DNA of 64,000 nt, from positions 372,001 through 436,000 of the forward strand of contig NZ_JAFBBW010000001.1 in the NCBI RefSeq assembly GCF_016907355.1. The letters run 5' to 3'. Source of the DNA: Agromyces aurantiacus (GTDB lineage: Bacteria; Actinomycetota; Actinomycetes; Actinomycetales; Microbacteriaceae). The notes under the pieces are model-generated. The model made no database searches, was not told the origin of the DNA, and was given only the letters and a program-made list of their open reading frames with translations. Position 1 is the stretch's first letter; each line of letters opens with the position of its first letter. Positions 52,530 through 62,111 of this stretch are shown here, piece after piece. Position numbers and translations under genes: made by a program.

Positions 52530-54296
52530 ATGATGAGAACCTCCCACCCACCCGTGCGATGGCGCAGGCGCGCGATCGCAGCCGCGGGAGCACTGCTGCT
52601 CGGCACGTCGCTCATGACGGCCACCGCCGCATCGGCCGAGGACGACCCGCGCGTCGACCTCCCGGGCGGCTACCTCGACGCGCCGGTCGCGACGAGCAAC
52701 GTCGACCTGCTCGCGAGCCTGCCCAAGCAGGGCGCGTTCGACGGCGCGGTCAACGACTTCGCCAAGGTCAACTCCGACCTCGCCTTCACGGGCGACCACG
52801 CGATCGTCGGCAGCTACAACGGCTTCCAGGTCTACGACGTCTCCGACCCGGCCGCGCCGACGCTGGCGTCGTCGTTCGTCTGTCCGGGCGGCCAGGGCGA
52901 CGTGTCGGTCTACGGCGACCTGCTGTTCATGTCGGTCGAGGAGACCCGCGGCCGCATCGACTGCGGTTCGGCACCCATCACCGACCCCGTGACGCAGCGG
53001 TTCCGCGGCGTGCGCATCTTCGACATCAGCGACCTCTCGAACCCGGTGCAGCTGCCGGGCGTGCAGACGTGCCGCGGGTCGCACACGCACACGCTCGTGA
53101 CCGACCCCGACGACCCCGAGAACGTCTACATCTACAACTCGGGCACGTCGAGCATCCGCTCGGAGCTCGAGTTGGCGGGATGCAGCACTGGGGACGCGAC
53201 CACCGAGAACCCGACGCGTTGGCGCATCGACGTGATCAAGGTGCCGCTCGCGGCGCCCGAGACGGCGGCGATCGTGAGCCAGCCGCGGATCTTCCAGGAC
53301 TACGAGACCGGCGCGGTCAACGGCCTGCAGAACGGCCCGACGCAGCCGCTGCACCCGTCTGGCGTGCCGTACAGCCCGAGCCCGAACACCAACACGTGCC
53401 ACGACATCACCGCGTTCCCCGAGATCGGGCTCGCGGCGGGCGCGTGCCAGGGCAACGGCATCCTGCTCGACATCACCGACCCGGTCAACCCGGTGCGGCT
53501 GGACGCGGTCGCCGACGTCAACTTCGCGTACTGGCACTCGGCCACGTTCAACAACGACGGCACCAAGGTCGTGTTCACCGACGAGTGGGGCGGCGGAACC
53601 GGTGCGCGCTGCCGCGAGACCGACAAGCCGGAGTGGGGCGCGAACGCGCTGTTCGACATCGTCGACGGCAAGCTCCAGTTCGCCAGCTACTACAAGCTGC
53701 CCGTCCCGCAGAGCACCGACCAGAACTGCGTCGCGCACAACGGCTCGATCATCCCGGTGCCGGGCCGCGACATCATGGTGCAGGCCTGGTACCAGGGCGG
53801 CATGTCGATCTTCGACTTCACCGACACGGCCAACCCGGTCGAGATCGCGTACCTCGACCGCGGGCCGGCGATCCCGGGTGCCTTCAACCTGGCCGGGTTC
53901 TGGTCGACGTACTGGTACGACGGCAACGTCTACGGCAGCGAGATCGCGCGCGGCTTCGACGCCATGGCGCTCACCGAGAGCGGCATGATGTCGGCCAACG
54001 AGATCGCGGCCGCCGGCGAGATCGAGCAGAGCGAGTTCAACGCGCAGCTGCAGACGATGCTGGAGCACGCGCCGAGCTACAACGTCGTGCGCTCCTACGT
54101 CGACCAGGCAGAGCGTGCGGGCACGCTCTCGGGCGAACAGCTCGCGAAGGTCGAGAAGCTGATCGGCAAGGCCGAGTCGACGAAGTCCGGCAAGTCGGCC
54201 TCGGGTCTGCTCACCGCGGCCGCGAGCGAGTCCGGCCTCCCGGCCGACTCCGACCTGGTGCAGGGACTGGCCGCCCTCGCCGCCAGCCTCCGCTGA
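52530..54296 (+). CDS. secreted LVIVD-repeat protein
   Basis: 588 residues. Signal peptide with a run of arginines (VRWRRRAIAAAGALLLG) and cleavage at ASA/ED, possibly Tat. The body carries beta-propeller LVIVD-type units (GFQVYDVSDPAAPTLAS, GVRIFDISDLSNPVQL, GILLDITDPVNPVRL, GMSIFDFTDTANPVEIA). Several cysteines could form disulfides. A Ser/Lys-rich tail ends it. Export to the cell surface is clear; function is not. Two hairpins follow. Confidence 0.85.
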   Translation: MMRTSHPPVRWRRRAIAAAGALLLGTSLMTATAASAEDDPRVDLPGGYLDAPVATSNVDLLASLPKQGAFDGAVNDFAKVNSDLAFTGDHAIVGSYNGFQVYDVSDPAAPTLASSFVCPGGQGDVSVYGDLLFMSVEETRGRIDCGSAPITDPVTQRFRGVRIFDISDLSNPVQLPGVQTCRGSHTHTLVTDPDDPENVYIYNSGTSSIRSELELAGCSTGDATTENPTRWRIDVIKVPLAAPETAAIVSQPRIFQDYETGAVNGLQNGPTQPLHPSGVPYSPSPNTNTCHDITAFPEIGLAAGACQGNGILLDITDPVNPVRLDAVADVNFAYWHSATFNNDGTKVVFTDEWGGGTGARCRETDKPEWGANALFDIVDGKLQFASYYKLPVPQSTDQNCVAHNGSIIPVPGRDIMVQAWYQGGMSIFDFTDTANPVEIAYLDRGPAIPGAFNLAGFWSTYWYDGNVYGSEIARGFDAMALTESGMMSANEIAAAGEIEQSEFNAQLQTMLEHAPSYNVVRSYVDQAERAGTLSGEQLAKVEKLIGKAESTKSGKSASGLLTAAASESGLPADSDLVQGLAALAASLR

Positions 54297-54302
54297 TCCA
54301 TC

Positions 54303-54374
54303 GGCGGGGAGGTCGTCCGCGGCCTCCCCGCCCCGACCACGAGGCCCCGGCGCTCCTCGCAGCGCCGGGGCCTC
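54303..54374 (+). terminator. two tandem hairpins
   Basis: First stem GGCGGGGAGG at 54303-54312 with 54323-54332; second, 14 bp perfect, 54341-54354 with 54361-54374. Confidence 0.65.
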
Positions 54375-54377
54375 TCG

Positions 54378-54434
54378 GCGTCCCCGCCGCGCGTCCCGCC
54401 GCGTCCGCGCCGCCGCGTCCCGCCGCCCGCGCCG
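54378..54434. repeat. CG-only low-complexity stretch
   Basis: CGTCCCGCCG-like units repeated about three times between the terminators and the DUF305 stop. No coding sign. Confidence 0.5.
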
Positions 54435-54435
54435 A

Positions 54436-55092
54436 CTAGGACGAGCGCTCGGCGAGCATGCCCTGCATGCGCGTGATCTCGATGCCCTGGTCGCCCTCGA
54501 CGTGCCGGGCGAACTGGCCGATGCTCGCCTCCACGCCGCCGCCCGCCGCCCAGAGGTCGGCGACCATCTCGAGCGCGCCCTGGTGGTGCTGGATCATGTA
54601 CTCGAGGAAGAGCCGCTCGAACTCCTCCCCGGATGCCGTCTCGAGGCGGTCGAGCTGTTCCTGGGTGAGCATGCCCGGCATGTCGTGGGCACCGTGGCCG
54701 GCGTGCTCGTCGCGCAGCGGCGTGCCGCGCTCCTGGAGCCAGGCGGCCATGAGATCCATCTCGTCCTCCTGGCTGATCCGCATCCGCTCGGCGAGCAGTC
54801 GCACGTCGCGATCGGTCGTCCGCTCCTCGACCCATCCGGTCATGGTGAGCGCCTGCTCGTGGTGCAGGATCATCATCTGCATGAACTCGACGTCGGCCTC
54901 GGTGTGCTCGGGCTCCTCGAGGCCCGACGCCTCGTCGGGCGACAGGGTGCGGTTCGGCTCTCCCGGGGCGCCGAGCTGGACGACCGGGCTGGTCGACTCG
55001 GGCTCGGCCGGCCCGGTCGACGTGCACGCGGCGAGGCCGAGGGCGAGCAGCGCCGCCGTTCCGATCGTGCAGGACCGCCGCAGCGCCGTCAT
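54436..55092 (-). CDS. DUF305 lipoprotein
   Basis: 218 residues. Lipoprotein signal with LGLAACTST, the Cys at about residue 22. Two DUF305 units with double-His motifs: FMQMMILHHEQAL and FLEYMIQHHQGAL. Family is often linked to copper or other metal handling in the envelope. ATG 55092 is chosen because the signal peptide starts there. Confidence 0.87.
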   Translation of the reverse strand: MTALRRSCTIGTAALLALGLAACTSTGPAEPESTSPVVQLGAPGEPNRTLSPDEASGLEEPEHTEADVEFMQMMILHHEQALTMTGWVEERTTDRDVRLLAERMRISQEDEMDLMAAWLQERGTPLRDEHAGHGAHDMPGMLTQEQLDRLETASGEEFERLFLEYMIQHHQGALEMVADLWAAGGGVEASIGQFARHVEGDQGIEITRMQGMLAERSS

Positions 55093-55265
55093 CCCAGTAC
55101 CCCGTCCCGTTCGTCGTCCACGAGCGAACCGGGTTGCGCGGATCATCCGCGATCCGGTCCTCGTTCCATTCAACTCGAAACGCCGGTGATGCGCGAACGA
55201 CCGGATGACCGCGCCGCGGGCCGCGGCATCCGCCGTTCGGCACGCCACACCGGCAAGATGGCCGC

Positions 55266-56450
55266 ATGGCCTTCGGACTGCGCGCCGACGTGCTGCGACC
55301 CACCGGCACCGAGCGCGCCCAGCGCGTGACGTACGTCGAGCTCTTCTTCGACCTCGTCTTCGTGTTCGGCCTGACGCAACTCGGCTCCTACCTGTACGAG
55401 AACCAGACGCCGCTCGGCGCGCTCGAGGGCGTGATCATGGTGTGCGCGCTCTGGTGGGCGTGGGTGTCGACGACCTGGGTCACCAACTGGCTCGACCCGG
55501 TGAAGCTGCCGGTGCGGCTGGCGGTGATCGCGCTCGCCTTCACCGCATTCGTGATGAGCGCCTCGATCGCCGAGGCCTTCGGCGATCGGGCGTGGGCGTT
55601 CGCGCTCGCCTACGTCGTGCTGAAGCTCGGGCGCGCGGTGTTCATGGTCTGGGCCACGTCGCGCCACGACGGGAGGGTCGCACGCGAGTTCGGCAACGTG
55701 CTCGTGTGGGCGCTCGGCGGGTCGGCCCTGTGGATCGTCGGGGCGCTGCTTCCCCTCCCAGCCCAGCTGCCGTGCTGGGCGGCCGCGCTCGGACTCGAGC
55801 TGACCGGCAGTATCGCCGGCTATCCCGTGCCGGGCCGCGGCCGCATGGACATCGGCCGGTGGGATGTCTCGGGCGCCCACATCGCCGAGCGTGCGGCGCT
55901 GTTCGTGCTCATCGCGCTCGGCGAGGGGCTGCTCGTGACGGGCTTCGAATTCGCGGGCGAGGAGTCCTCGCCCGACCGCGTCATCGCGGTGGTCGGCGCG
56001 TTCGTCGCGGCGGCGGCGTGCTGGTGGATCTACTTCGACCACGGCGAGCGGATCGGCTCCGAGGCGATCCAGGCGGCCGAGGCGCCCGGTCGGCTGGCGC
56101 GCATCGCCTACTCGTGGGTGCACCTCGTGATCATCGGCGGCATCGTGCTGCTCGGCGTCGGCGACAAGGAGGTGCTCGGCCATCCGCACGAGCAGAGCCT
56201 GCCCGCTGTCGTCGCCGTGCTCGGTGGGCCGATGCTGTTCCTGGTCGGCACCGTGCTGTTCCGGCGCGTGCTCGAACGCCGGTGGATGCGCGCCCAGCTC
56301 GCGGGCATCGCCGCGCTGGTGGTCGTCGCGGCCTGCACGCCGCTGCTCGACCCGCTGTCGACCGGCTCGATCGCGGCACTCGTGCTGGTCGCGACCGCCG
56401 CGGGCGAGACGGCCGAGCGGATGGCGCGCCGCGCGCCGGAGGGCGGCTAG
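55266..56450 (+). CDS. low-temperature-requirement A (LtrA) family membrane protein
   Basis: 394 residues with about ten to twelve hydrophobic helices. LtrA signatures: VTYVELFFDLVFVFGLTQL at the start and HIAERAALFVLIALGEGLL in the middle. Function unproven. A second LtrA gene lies at 62112. 3' end overlaps the convergent small gene by 4 bases. Confidence 0.88.
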   Translation: MAFGLRADVLRPTGTERAQRVTYVELFFDLVFVFGLTQLGSYLYENQTPLGALEGVIMVCALWWAWVSTTWVTNWLDPVKLPVRLAVIALAFTAFVMSASIAEAFGDRAWAFALAYVVLKLGRAVFMVWATSRHDGRVAREFGNVLVWALGGSALWIVGALLPLPAQLPCWAAALGLELTGSIAGYPVPGRGRMDIGRWDVSGAHIAERAALFVLIALGEGLLVTGFEFAGEESSPDRVIAVVGAFVAAAACWWIYFDHGERIGSEAIQAAEAPGRLARIAYSWVHLVIIGGIVLLGVGDKEVLGHPHEQSLPAVVAVLGGPMLFLVGTVLFRRVLERRWMRAQLAGIAALVVVAACTPLLDPLSTGSIAALVLVATAAGETAERMARRAPEGG

Positions 56451-56617
56451 CGCCCGCCGAACTCCTCCTGGTCCTCGTCGGGATCGGCGACCTCCTCCAT
56501 GACGTACTCGACGTCCTCCTCGCCGACGCCTTCGGCCTCGAGCTCGTCCTCGTACTCCACCTCGGCCAGTCGGCCCTTGTCGAACGGGCCCTCGAGCGGG
56601 TCGACGAAGCTGGTCAT
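56447..56617 (-). CDS. small acidic protein
   Basis: 56 residues, over one third Asp/Glu (EVEYEDELEAEGVGEEDVEYVMEEVADPDED). GAGGGGA lies 4 nt before ATG. No family recognised. Confidence 0.6.
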   Translation of the reverse strand: MTSFVDPLEGPFDKGRLAEVEYEDELEAEGVGEEDVEYVMEEVADPDEDQEEFGGR

Positions 56618-56715
56618 GGCATCCCCTCTCACCACTGCGGCGGACGCCCGGTCGGCGACGCCGCGTCTGCACAGGCTAACCCCGACGGCGCGGGCGCGGA
56701 ACGGCCGGAGGTCCC

Positions 56716-57726
56716 TCAGGCGCGCGGGAGTGCGAGGATCCGCTCGAAGGCGGCGTCCGCCGCGGGATCGACCCGTTGCAGCTCGGGGTGGGCGTCGTGG
56801 AAGTCGATGATCTGCCGTGCGCCCTCGTCGAACGTGATCGTGGTGCGGAAGCCGGGCTCCAGGGCCTTCACCTTCGCGTTGTCGAAGACCATGGAGTGGG
56901 CCTTGTCGCCGAGCAGCCCCGGGCCCCACTCGGGGTGCACGGCCGCGATGGTCTCGGAGGCCACGTGCACGAGCTCGGGCTGCGCCACGCCGGCGGCCTC
57001 GGCGAGCCATCCGTAGATCTGGTTCCAGGTCGGCGCGTGGTCACCCGTGATGTGGAACGCGTCGCCGACGGCCATCGGGTTGCCGAGGAGGCCGACGAAC
57101 GCGACGGCGAAGTCGGCGTGGTGCGTGATGGTCCAGAGGCTCGTGCCGTCGCCGTGGACGACGACCGGCTTGCCGGCGCGCATCCGGGCGATGTCGGTCC
57201 AGTGCCCCAGGGTCGGCAGCAGCGTGCGGTCGTACGTGTGCGAGGGACGCACGATGGTCGCCGGGAACCCGCGCTCGCGCACCGCGGCGACCAGCAGGTC
57301 CTCGCAGGCGATCTTGTCGCGCGAGTACTGCCAGAACGGGTTCACGAGCGGAGTGGACTCGGTCACGGGCAGGCGGCTGGGCGGGGTCTGGTAGGCGGAC
57401 GCCGAGCTGATGAAGACGTACTGTCCGACCCGGCCCTCGAAGAGCTCGAGGTCGGTGCGCACATGCTCGGGCGTGAACGCGAGGAACTCGCACACGACGT
57501 CGAACTCGAGTGCGTCGGCGGTGCCGCGCCCGAGCGCCTCGCGCACCGAGTCGGGGTTCCGGATGTCGCCGACGACCTGCCGCACGTCGGCCGGCAGGGG
57601 CCGCAGGCTCGACGAGCCGCCACGGTTCAGCACCGTCACGTCGTGGCCGACCTCGACGGCGCGCGCGACGCACGCCGAGCTGATGACGCCGCTGCCGCCG
57701 AGGAAGAGGATCCGCTTCGCGCTCAT
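56716..57726 (-). CDS. NAD-dependent epimerase/dehydratase family protein
   Basis: 336 residues. Rossmann motif FLGGSGVIS near the N-terminus, an FISSASAY catalytic-Ser segment and YSRDK with the Tyr-x3-Lys pair. Extended SDR acting perhaps on a nucleotide sugar. The start overlaps the histidine kinase stop (ATGA), an unusual partner. Confidence 0.87.
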   Translation of the reverse strand: MSAKRILFLGGSGVISSACVARAVEVGHDVTVLNRGGSSSLRPLPADVRQVVGDIRNPDSVREALGRGTADALEFDVVCEFLAFTPEHVRTDLELFEGRVGQYVFISSASAYQTPPSRLPVTESTPLVNPFWQYSRDKIACEDLLVAAVRERGFPATIVRPSHTYDRTLLPTLGHWTDIARMRAGKPVVVHGDGTSLWTITHHADFAVAFVGLLGNPMAVGDAFHITGDHAPTWNQIYGWLAEAAGVAQPELVHVASETIAAVHPEWGPGLLGDKAHSMVFDNAKVKALEPGFRTTITFDEGARQIIDFHDAHPELQRVDPAADAAFERILALPRA

Positions 57727-59165
57727 CGCCCCATGCTGCCATCCCGGCCCTCGATGGCGAACGGGCGTCGTGGCCGGTCGCCGTTCTCCGGCTCGCCGCC
57801 GGCCGGTTCCGCGGGCACGACGACGACCACCGTCAGCCCCTCGTCGGGGCGGTTGCGCAGCTCGACGCGTCCGCCCGCGACGGACGCGATGCCGGAGACG
57901 ATCGGCAGCCCGAGCCCCGACCCGCCCTCGGGGGCGCCGGGCCCGCGCGTGAAGCGTTCGAACGCGACGGGCACCAGCGCCGGATTCATCCCGCCTGCAT
58001 CGTCGCGCACCGAGAGCTCGGCGTCGTCGCCGGCGATCGTCCAGGCGACGTCGACGTGCACCTCGCGCCCCCCGGCCGCGGTGACCGCGTTCGCGATGAG
58101 GTTCTCGCAGATCCGATCGAGCTGCGCGCGCGACAGCGGCACCCGGCGGTCGCGGTCGGCGCGAGGATCGATCTCGTGGTCGATGCTCGTCGCGCCCGCG
58201 GCGTACGCGCGGCGGCTCCGCTCGACCACCTCGACCACGGTGTCGGCGAGCTCGCCCCACCGGGCCGAGCCGGGCTCGGCCTGCGCGTCGAGCCGCGAGA
58301 GCTCGAGGAGCGAGGTCGCGAGCGAGGAGAGCCTCGCGAGCGTGCGCCGCGCGGCCTCGAGGTCGGCGATCAGGCGTTCGCGGGGCGGGTCGCCCGCGAG
58401 GGCGAGGTCGAGCTGGGCCTGCAGGATGGCGAGCGGCGTGCGCAGCTCGTGCGAGGCGTTCGAGACCATCTGCCGCTCGCGCTCGAGCGACCCGCGCAGT
58501 CGCTCGATGAGGGTGTTCAGGTCGCGGGCGAGCGCGGCGATCTCGTCGTCGGCGCCGCCGACCGGCAGGAGCTGGTCGCCGGGCCGGTCCGCGAGCCGCG
58601 CCGCGCCGCGCCGCAGTCGCTCGACCGGCGCGAGCGCCGCGGTGGCGATCACCCACGATCCCGCGCCGAACCCGGCGACGATCAGGACCACGGCCGCGGC
58701 GAGCAGCAGCCCGATCTGCTCGAGCACCGCGGCCTGCACGGCCGCGTGCCGGGCGGCGACGACGTGCCACGTGCCGGCCGCGCCCTCGACCGCCGTCGTG
58801 CGGACGAGGTAGTCGTCGCCGCCGGCGCCGACGGTGTGCAGGTCGTGCCCCTCGGCGACGAGCTCGTCGAGGCGGGCGCTGAGCGCCGGCGGGAGCGTGT
58901 CGACGAGGACCTCGCCGTTCGGGTCCACGACCGCGGCGAGCTGCCCCGGCCCGGGAGGGTCGATGCCGTCGGCGCCGCCCTCGCCGATCTCGGTCGCGTA
59001 CGGCGCCTCGATGGCGTGCAGCACCGACGCCTCGCCGCGCAGCACGATCCGACGGACCTGGTCGTAGATCAGCACGCCGGCGATCGTGGTGAGCACGAGC
59101 GCGACGAGGACGCTCCCGGCGGTGATCCGGGTGCGGATCTTCAGGCGGCGGAACGAACGGAACAC
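57723..59165 (-). CDS. sensor histidine kinase
   Basis: 480 residues. Two membrane helices (about 12-34 and 151-176) flank an outer sensor of some 115 residues. HAMP follows, then the phospho-acceptor His239 (SNASHELRTPL), and the ATPase with ENLIANAV, DDAGGM and GSGLGLPIV. Lies 7 bases after its response regulator. Confidence 0.95.
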   Translation of the reverse strand: MFRSFRRLKIRTRITAGSVLVALVLTTIAGVLIYDQVRRIVLRGEASVLHAIEAPYATEIGEGGADGIDPPGPGQLAAVVDPNGEVLVDTLPPALSARLDELVAEGHDLHTVGAGGDDYLVRTTAVEGAAGTWHVVAARHAAVQAAVLEQIGLLLAAAVVLIVAGFGAGSWVIATAALAPVERLRRGAARLADRPGDQLLPVGGADDEIAALARDLNTLIERLRGSLERERQMVSNASHELRTPLAILQAQLDLALAGDPPRERLIADLEAARRTLARLSSLATSLLELSRLDAQAEPGSARWGELADTVVEVVERSRRAYAAGATSIDHEIDPRADRDRRVPLSRAQLDRICENLIANAVTAAGGREVHVDVAWTIAGDDAELSVRDDAGGMNPALVPVAFERFTRGPGAPEGGSGLGLPIVSGIASVAGGRVELRNRPDEGLTVVVVVPAEPAGGEPENGDRPRRPFAIEGRDGSMGR

Positions 59166-59172
59166 GGGTGGG

Positions 59173-59844
59173 TCACCCCGAGCCCGCGAATCGGTAGCCG
59201 ACGCCGCGGACGGTGTCGATTCCGGCCGCGGACCCGACCCGCTGGAGCTTGCGTCGCACGTAGCTGACGTACTGGTCGAGCACGTTCGGGTCGATGAAGT
59301 CGGCCGACCCCCAGACCGACTCGAGCAGCTCCGACCGCGTCACGACCTCCCCGGCGCGCGCCGCGAGCAGGTGCAGCAGGTCGAACTCGGTGGGGGTCAG
59401 CCCGAGCTCGCCCGCGTGCGACGCGATCCGGTGGCGTGCGAGCTCGAGCTCGAGGTCACCGACGGCGAGGCGGGTCGACCCGTTGGTCTCGCGACGGCGG
59501 AGCGCCCTGATCCGGGCGGCGAGCTCGGCGAACGCGAACGGCTTGGTCAGGTAGTCGTCGGCGCCCGAGTCGAGGCCGCGCACGCGGTCGTCGACGGCAT
59601 CGCGCGCGGTGAGCAGCACGATGCCGAGATCGGGTGCGAGCTCGCGCAGGCGCCGGCAGAGCTCGAATCCGCTCATGCCCGGCAGGCCCACGTCGACCAC
59701 GGCGATGTCGTGGGGCGCCGTCATCGACTCGAGGGCGGCGAGGCCGTCGCCGACCGAGACGACGTCGTGGCCCTCGTCCGAGAGGCCGCGCACGAGCAGT
59801 GCGGCCATCTCGGGTTCGTCGTCGACGACGAGGATGCGTGCCAC
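59173..59844 (-). CDS. OmpR-family response regulator
   Basis: 223 residues. Receiver domain with acidic pocket DDE at 8-10, Asp51 and Lys101; winged helix C-terminal (LTPTEFDLLHLLA ... YVSYVRRKL ... TVRGVGYRF). GTG 59844 follows AAGGAGG at 4 nt. Operon with the kinase and epimerase. Confidence 0.95.
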   Translation of the reverse strand: MARILVVDDEPEMAALLVRGLSDEGHDVVSVGDGLAALESMTAPHDIAVVDVGLPGMSGFELCRRLRELAPDLGIVLLTARDAVDDRVRGLDSGADDYLTKPFAFAELAARIRALRRRETNGSTRLAVGDLELELARHRIASHAGELGLTPTEFDLLHLLAARAGEVVTRSELLESVWGSADFIDPNVLDQYVSYVRRKLQRVGSAAGIDTVRGVGYRFAGSG

Positions 59845-59993
59845 CGGCCCTCCTTCTCGGGTCCGTGGCCCGATCCTACGACCGCCGCCGCAGCCCCGAC
59901 GCGGAGCCGTCGCTCGCGAACCTGAGAAGACTCTCACCTCCGGGCCCGCGCGCTCACAGTCGGCCGTGATCGCGCACCGACAGCATCGGGCGC

Positions 59994-61625
59994 ATGACCT
60001 CAGTCCGCGAACGGGGGCGGGGCCTCGCGGGTGCCGGGCTCCCACCGGTCTCCGGCGCCTCGCGGCGACTGGGCGGCACGCTGCCGCCGGTCGGACTTGC
60101 CACGCGCGCGACCGTGGTCGGCGTGGCCGCCGCCGTGATCGGGTACGCGGGCGCCGGCATCCCGTCGTACTGGGGCGACGAGGCGGCGAGCGTCCTGTCG
60201 GCGCAGCGCTCCTGGCCGAGCCTGGGCCTCGTGCTCGGGCGGATCGATGCCGTGCACGGACTGTACTACTCGCTGCTCCACGTCTGGATCCGCGTGTTCG
60301 GCGCGGGCGAGTGGTCGACGCGTGCGCCGAGCGCCATTGCGGTCGGCCTGCTGGCGGCCGGCACGGTCGTGCTCGCGGCGCGGTGGATCGACCTCCGCCT
60401 CGCAGTCCCTGCGGGCCTCGCCGCCGCGGTGCTGCCGCGCACGACGGCGATGGCGATCGAGGCCCGGTCGTATGCGCTGGCCGCGGCGGTCGCGGTGTGG
60501 CTGACGGTCCTCGTCGTCGAGCTCGCGCGCCGTCGAGCGGCGCCGGCGTGGTGGGCGGCCTACGGCGTCGGGATGGCGCTCGCATCGACGCTGTTCCTCT
60601 ACCTGGTGCTGCTCCTGCCCGTGCACGCGGCCGCGGTGGCGGCGGAGCGCGTTCCGCGGGGGACCTGGCGCCGGTTCGCGGTGGGCGCGGCGACCGCGCT
60701 CCTCCTCTCGCTGCCGATCCTGGTCGCCGCCTACGCCGAGCGCCGCCAGCTCGACTTCCTCTCCCGGCGGGACTACGCGACGCCGAAGGGCGTCGTCGTC
60801 GCGCAGTGGTTCGCGTCGCCCTGGGTCGCGATCGTGGCGTGGGCCCTCATCGGCGCTGGCGCGATCGCGGTGGGCGCCGCCGCCCGCCGCGTGGGCGTCG
60901 GGGCGGATGACGCGTCGACGACGAACGCGCTCCTGCCGCTGCTCGCGTGGCTGGTGGTGCCCACCGCGGCGCTCCTCGTGCTCGACCGCACCGTCGCACC
61001 CACCTACAGCCCGCGGTACCTGTCGTTCTGCGTGCCGGCGGTCGCCATGCTCGCCGCGGCGGGGCTCGACGCGATCGTGGCGCGCGCGGCCGGAGCGGTC
61101 GGGGCGGCGCGCGGCGCCGGCGGAGTGCGCGCACGCGCGACGGCGCGGTCCCGCGTGGCCGTGACGGTGATCGCCGCGATCGCCGTGGCCGCGCTGCTTG
61201 CTCCCGTGTACGTCCACCAGCGGACCGAGTACGCGAAGGACGGGGGCAGCGACCTGCGCGAGGTGGCCGCGTACGTCTCGGCGCATGCGCGCGGCGGCGA
61301 CGCCGTCGTCTTCGACCGTACGACCAAGCCGTCGCGACGTCCGCGGCTGGCGATGCACCTGTATCCCGCCGCGTTCGTGGGCCTGCAGGATGTCGCGCTG
61401 CGCACGCCGTACGCCGAGCGCCGCTCGCTGTGGGACCGTACCTGGCCCGTGGCCGACCTCGCCGCCGGGGTCGACGCCCCCACGGTGTGGGCGCTCGAGC
61501 TGCCATCGTCCCCGTCGGCCGGGGCGGTGCCCGACGACGTGGCGGCGCTCGAGGCGTACGGGTACCGGGTCGTCGACCGGCAGCTGATCCATCGCACCGT
61601 CGTGTACCGGCTCGAGCGGGGCTGA
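59994..61625 (+). CDS. GT39-like membrane glycosyltransferase
   Basis: 543 residues with many hydrophobic helices. D62-E63 in SYWGDEAAS is the catalytic acidic pair of the PMT/GT-C fold, and LYYSLLHVWIRVFG follows as in GT39 and related mannosyltransferases. Uses a polyprenol-linked sugar outside the membrane. 3 bases before gtrA-type gene. Confidence 0.82.
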   Translation: MTSVRERGRGLAGAGLPPVSGASRRLGGTLPPVGLATRATVVGVAAAVIGYAGAGIPSYWGDEAASVLSAQRSWPSLGLVLGRIDAVHGLYYSLLHVWIRVFGAGEWSTRAPSAIAVGLLAAGTVVLAARWIDLRLAVPAGLAAAVLPRTTAMAIEARSYALAAAVAVWLTVLVVELARRRAAPAWWAAYGVGMALASTLFLYLVLLLPVHAAAVAAERVPRGTWRRFAVGAATALLLSLPILVAAYAERRQLDFLSRRDYATPKGVVVAQWFASPWVAIVAWALIGAGAIAVGAAARRVGVGADDASTTNALLPLLAWLVVPTAALLVLDRTVAPTYSPRYLSFCVPAVAMLAAAGLDAIVARAAGAVGAARGAGGVRARATARSRVAVTVIAAIAVAALLAPVYVHQRTEYAKDGGSDLREVAAYVSAHARGGDAVVFDRTTKPSRRPRLAMHLYPAAFVGLQDVALRTPYAERRSLWDRTWPVADLAAGVDAPTVWALELPSSPSAGAVPDDVAALEAYGYRVVDRQLIHRTVVYRLERG

Positions 61626-61628
61626 CGG

Positions 61629-62090
61629 ATGTCCGAGCGCGTGGCGGTCGCGACGCCGGTCCTCACCGGACAGGTGGTGAGGTTCGCCGCGGTCGGCGGC
61701 ATCGGCCTCACGGTCGACGTGGCCGTGTTCAACCTGCTGCTCGCGGCGCCGCATGCCGTGCACGGGTGGCCGATGATCGCGAAGGGCGTGGCGTTGTTCG
61801 CGGCGATCGCGCTCAACTGGGTGGGCAGCCGGTTCTGGACCTTCCGGTCGGACGCGCGGCGCACCGATGTGGGCCGGGAGGCCGCGGAGTTCCTGGTCGC
61901 GAGCCTCGCGGGGAGCCTGGTCGCGCTGGCGTGCCTCGGGTTCTCGCACTACGCGCTCGGGCTGACGTCGGTGTTCGCCGACAACGTGTCGGCCAACGTC
62001 GTGGGGCTGCTGCTCGGCTCGGCCGTGCGCTTCGCCGCGTACCGCTGGTGGGTGTTCGACGCGCGGCGTGCCGCGCCCCCGCCGCGGTGA
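61629..62090 (+). CDS. GtrA-like membrane protein
   Basis: 153 residues with four membrane helices. FAAVGGIGLTVDVAVFNLLL at the start and FRFAAYRWWVF-like RFAAYRWWVFD at the end are typical. GtrA proteins help flip polyprenyl-linked sugars, which fits the GT just upstream. Confidence 0.88.
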   Translation: MSERVAVATPVLTGQVVRFAAVGGIGLTVDVAVFNLLLAAPHAVHGWPMIAKGVALFAAIALNWVGSRFWTFRSDARRTDVGREAAEFLVASLAGSLVALACLGFSHYALGLTSVFADNVSANVVGLLLGSAVRFAAYRWWVFDARRAAPPPR

Positions 62091-62111
62091 CGCGCGGGCG
62101 GCCGGCGGCGC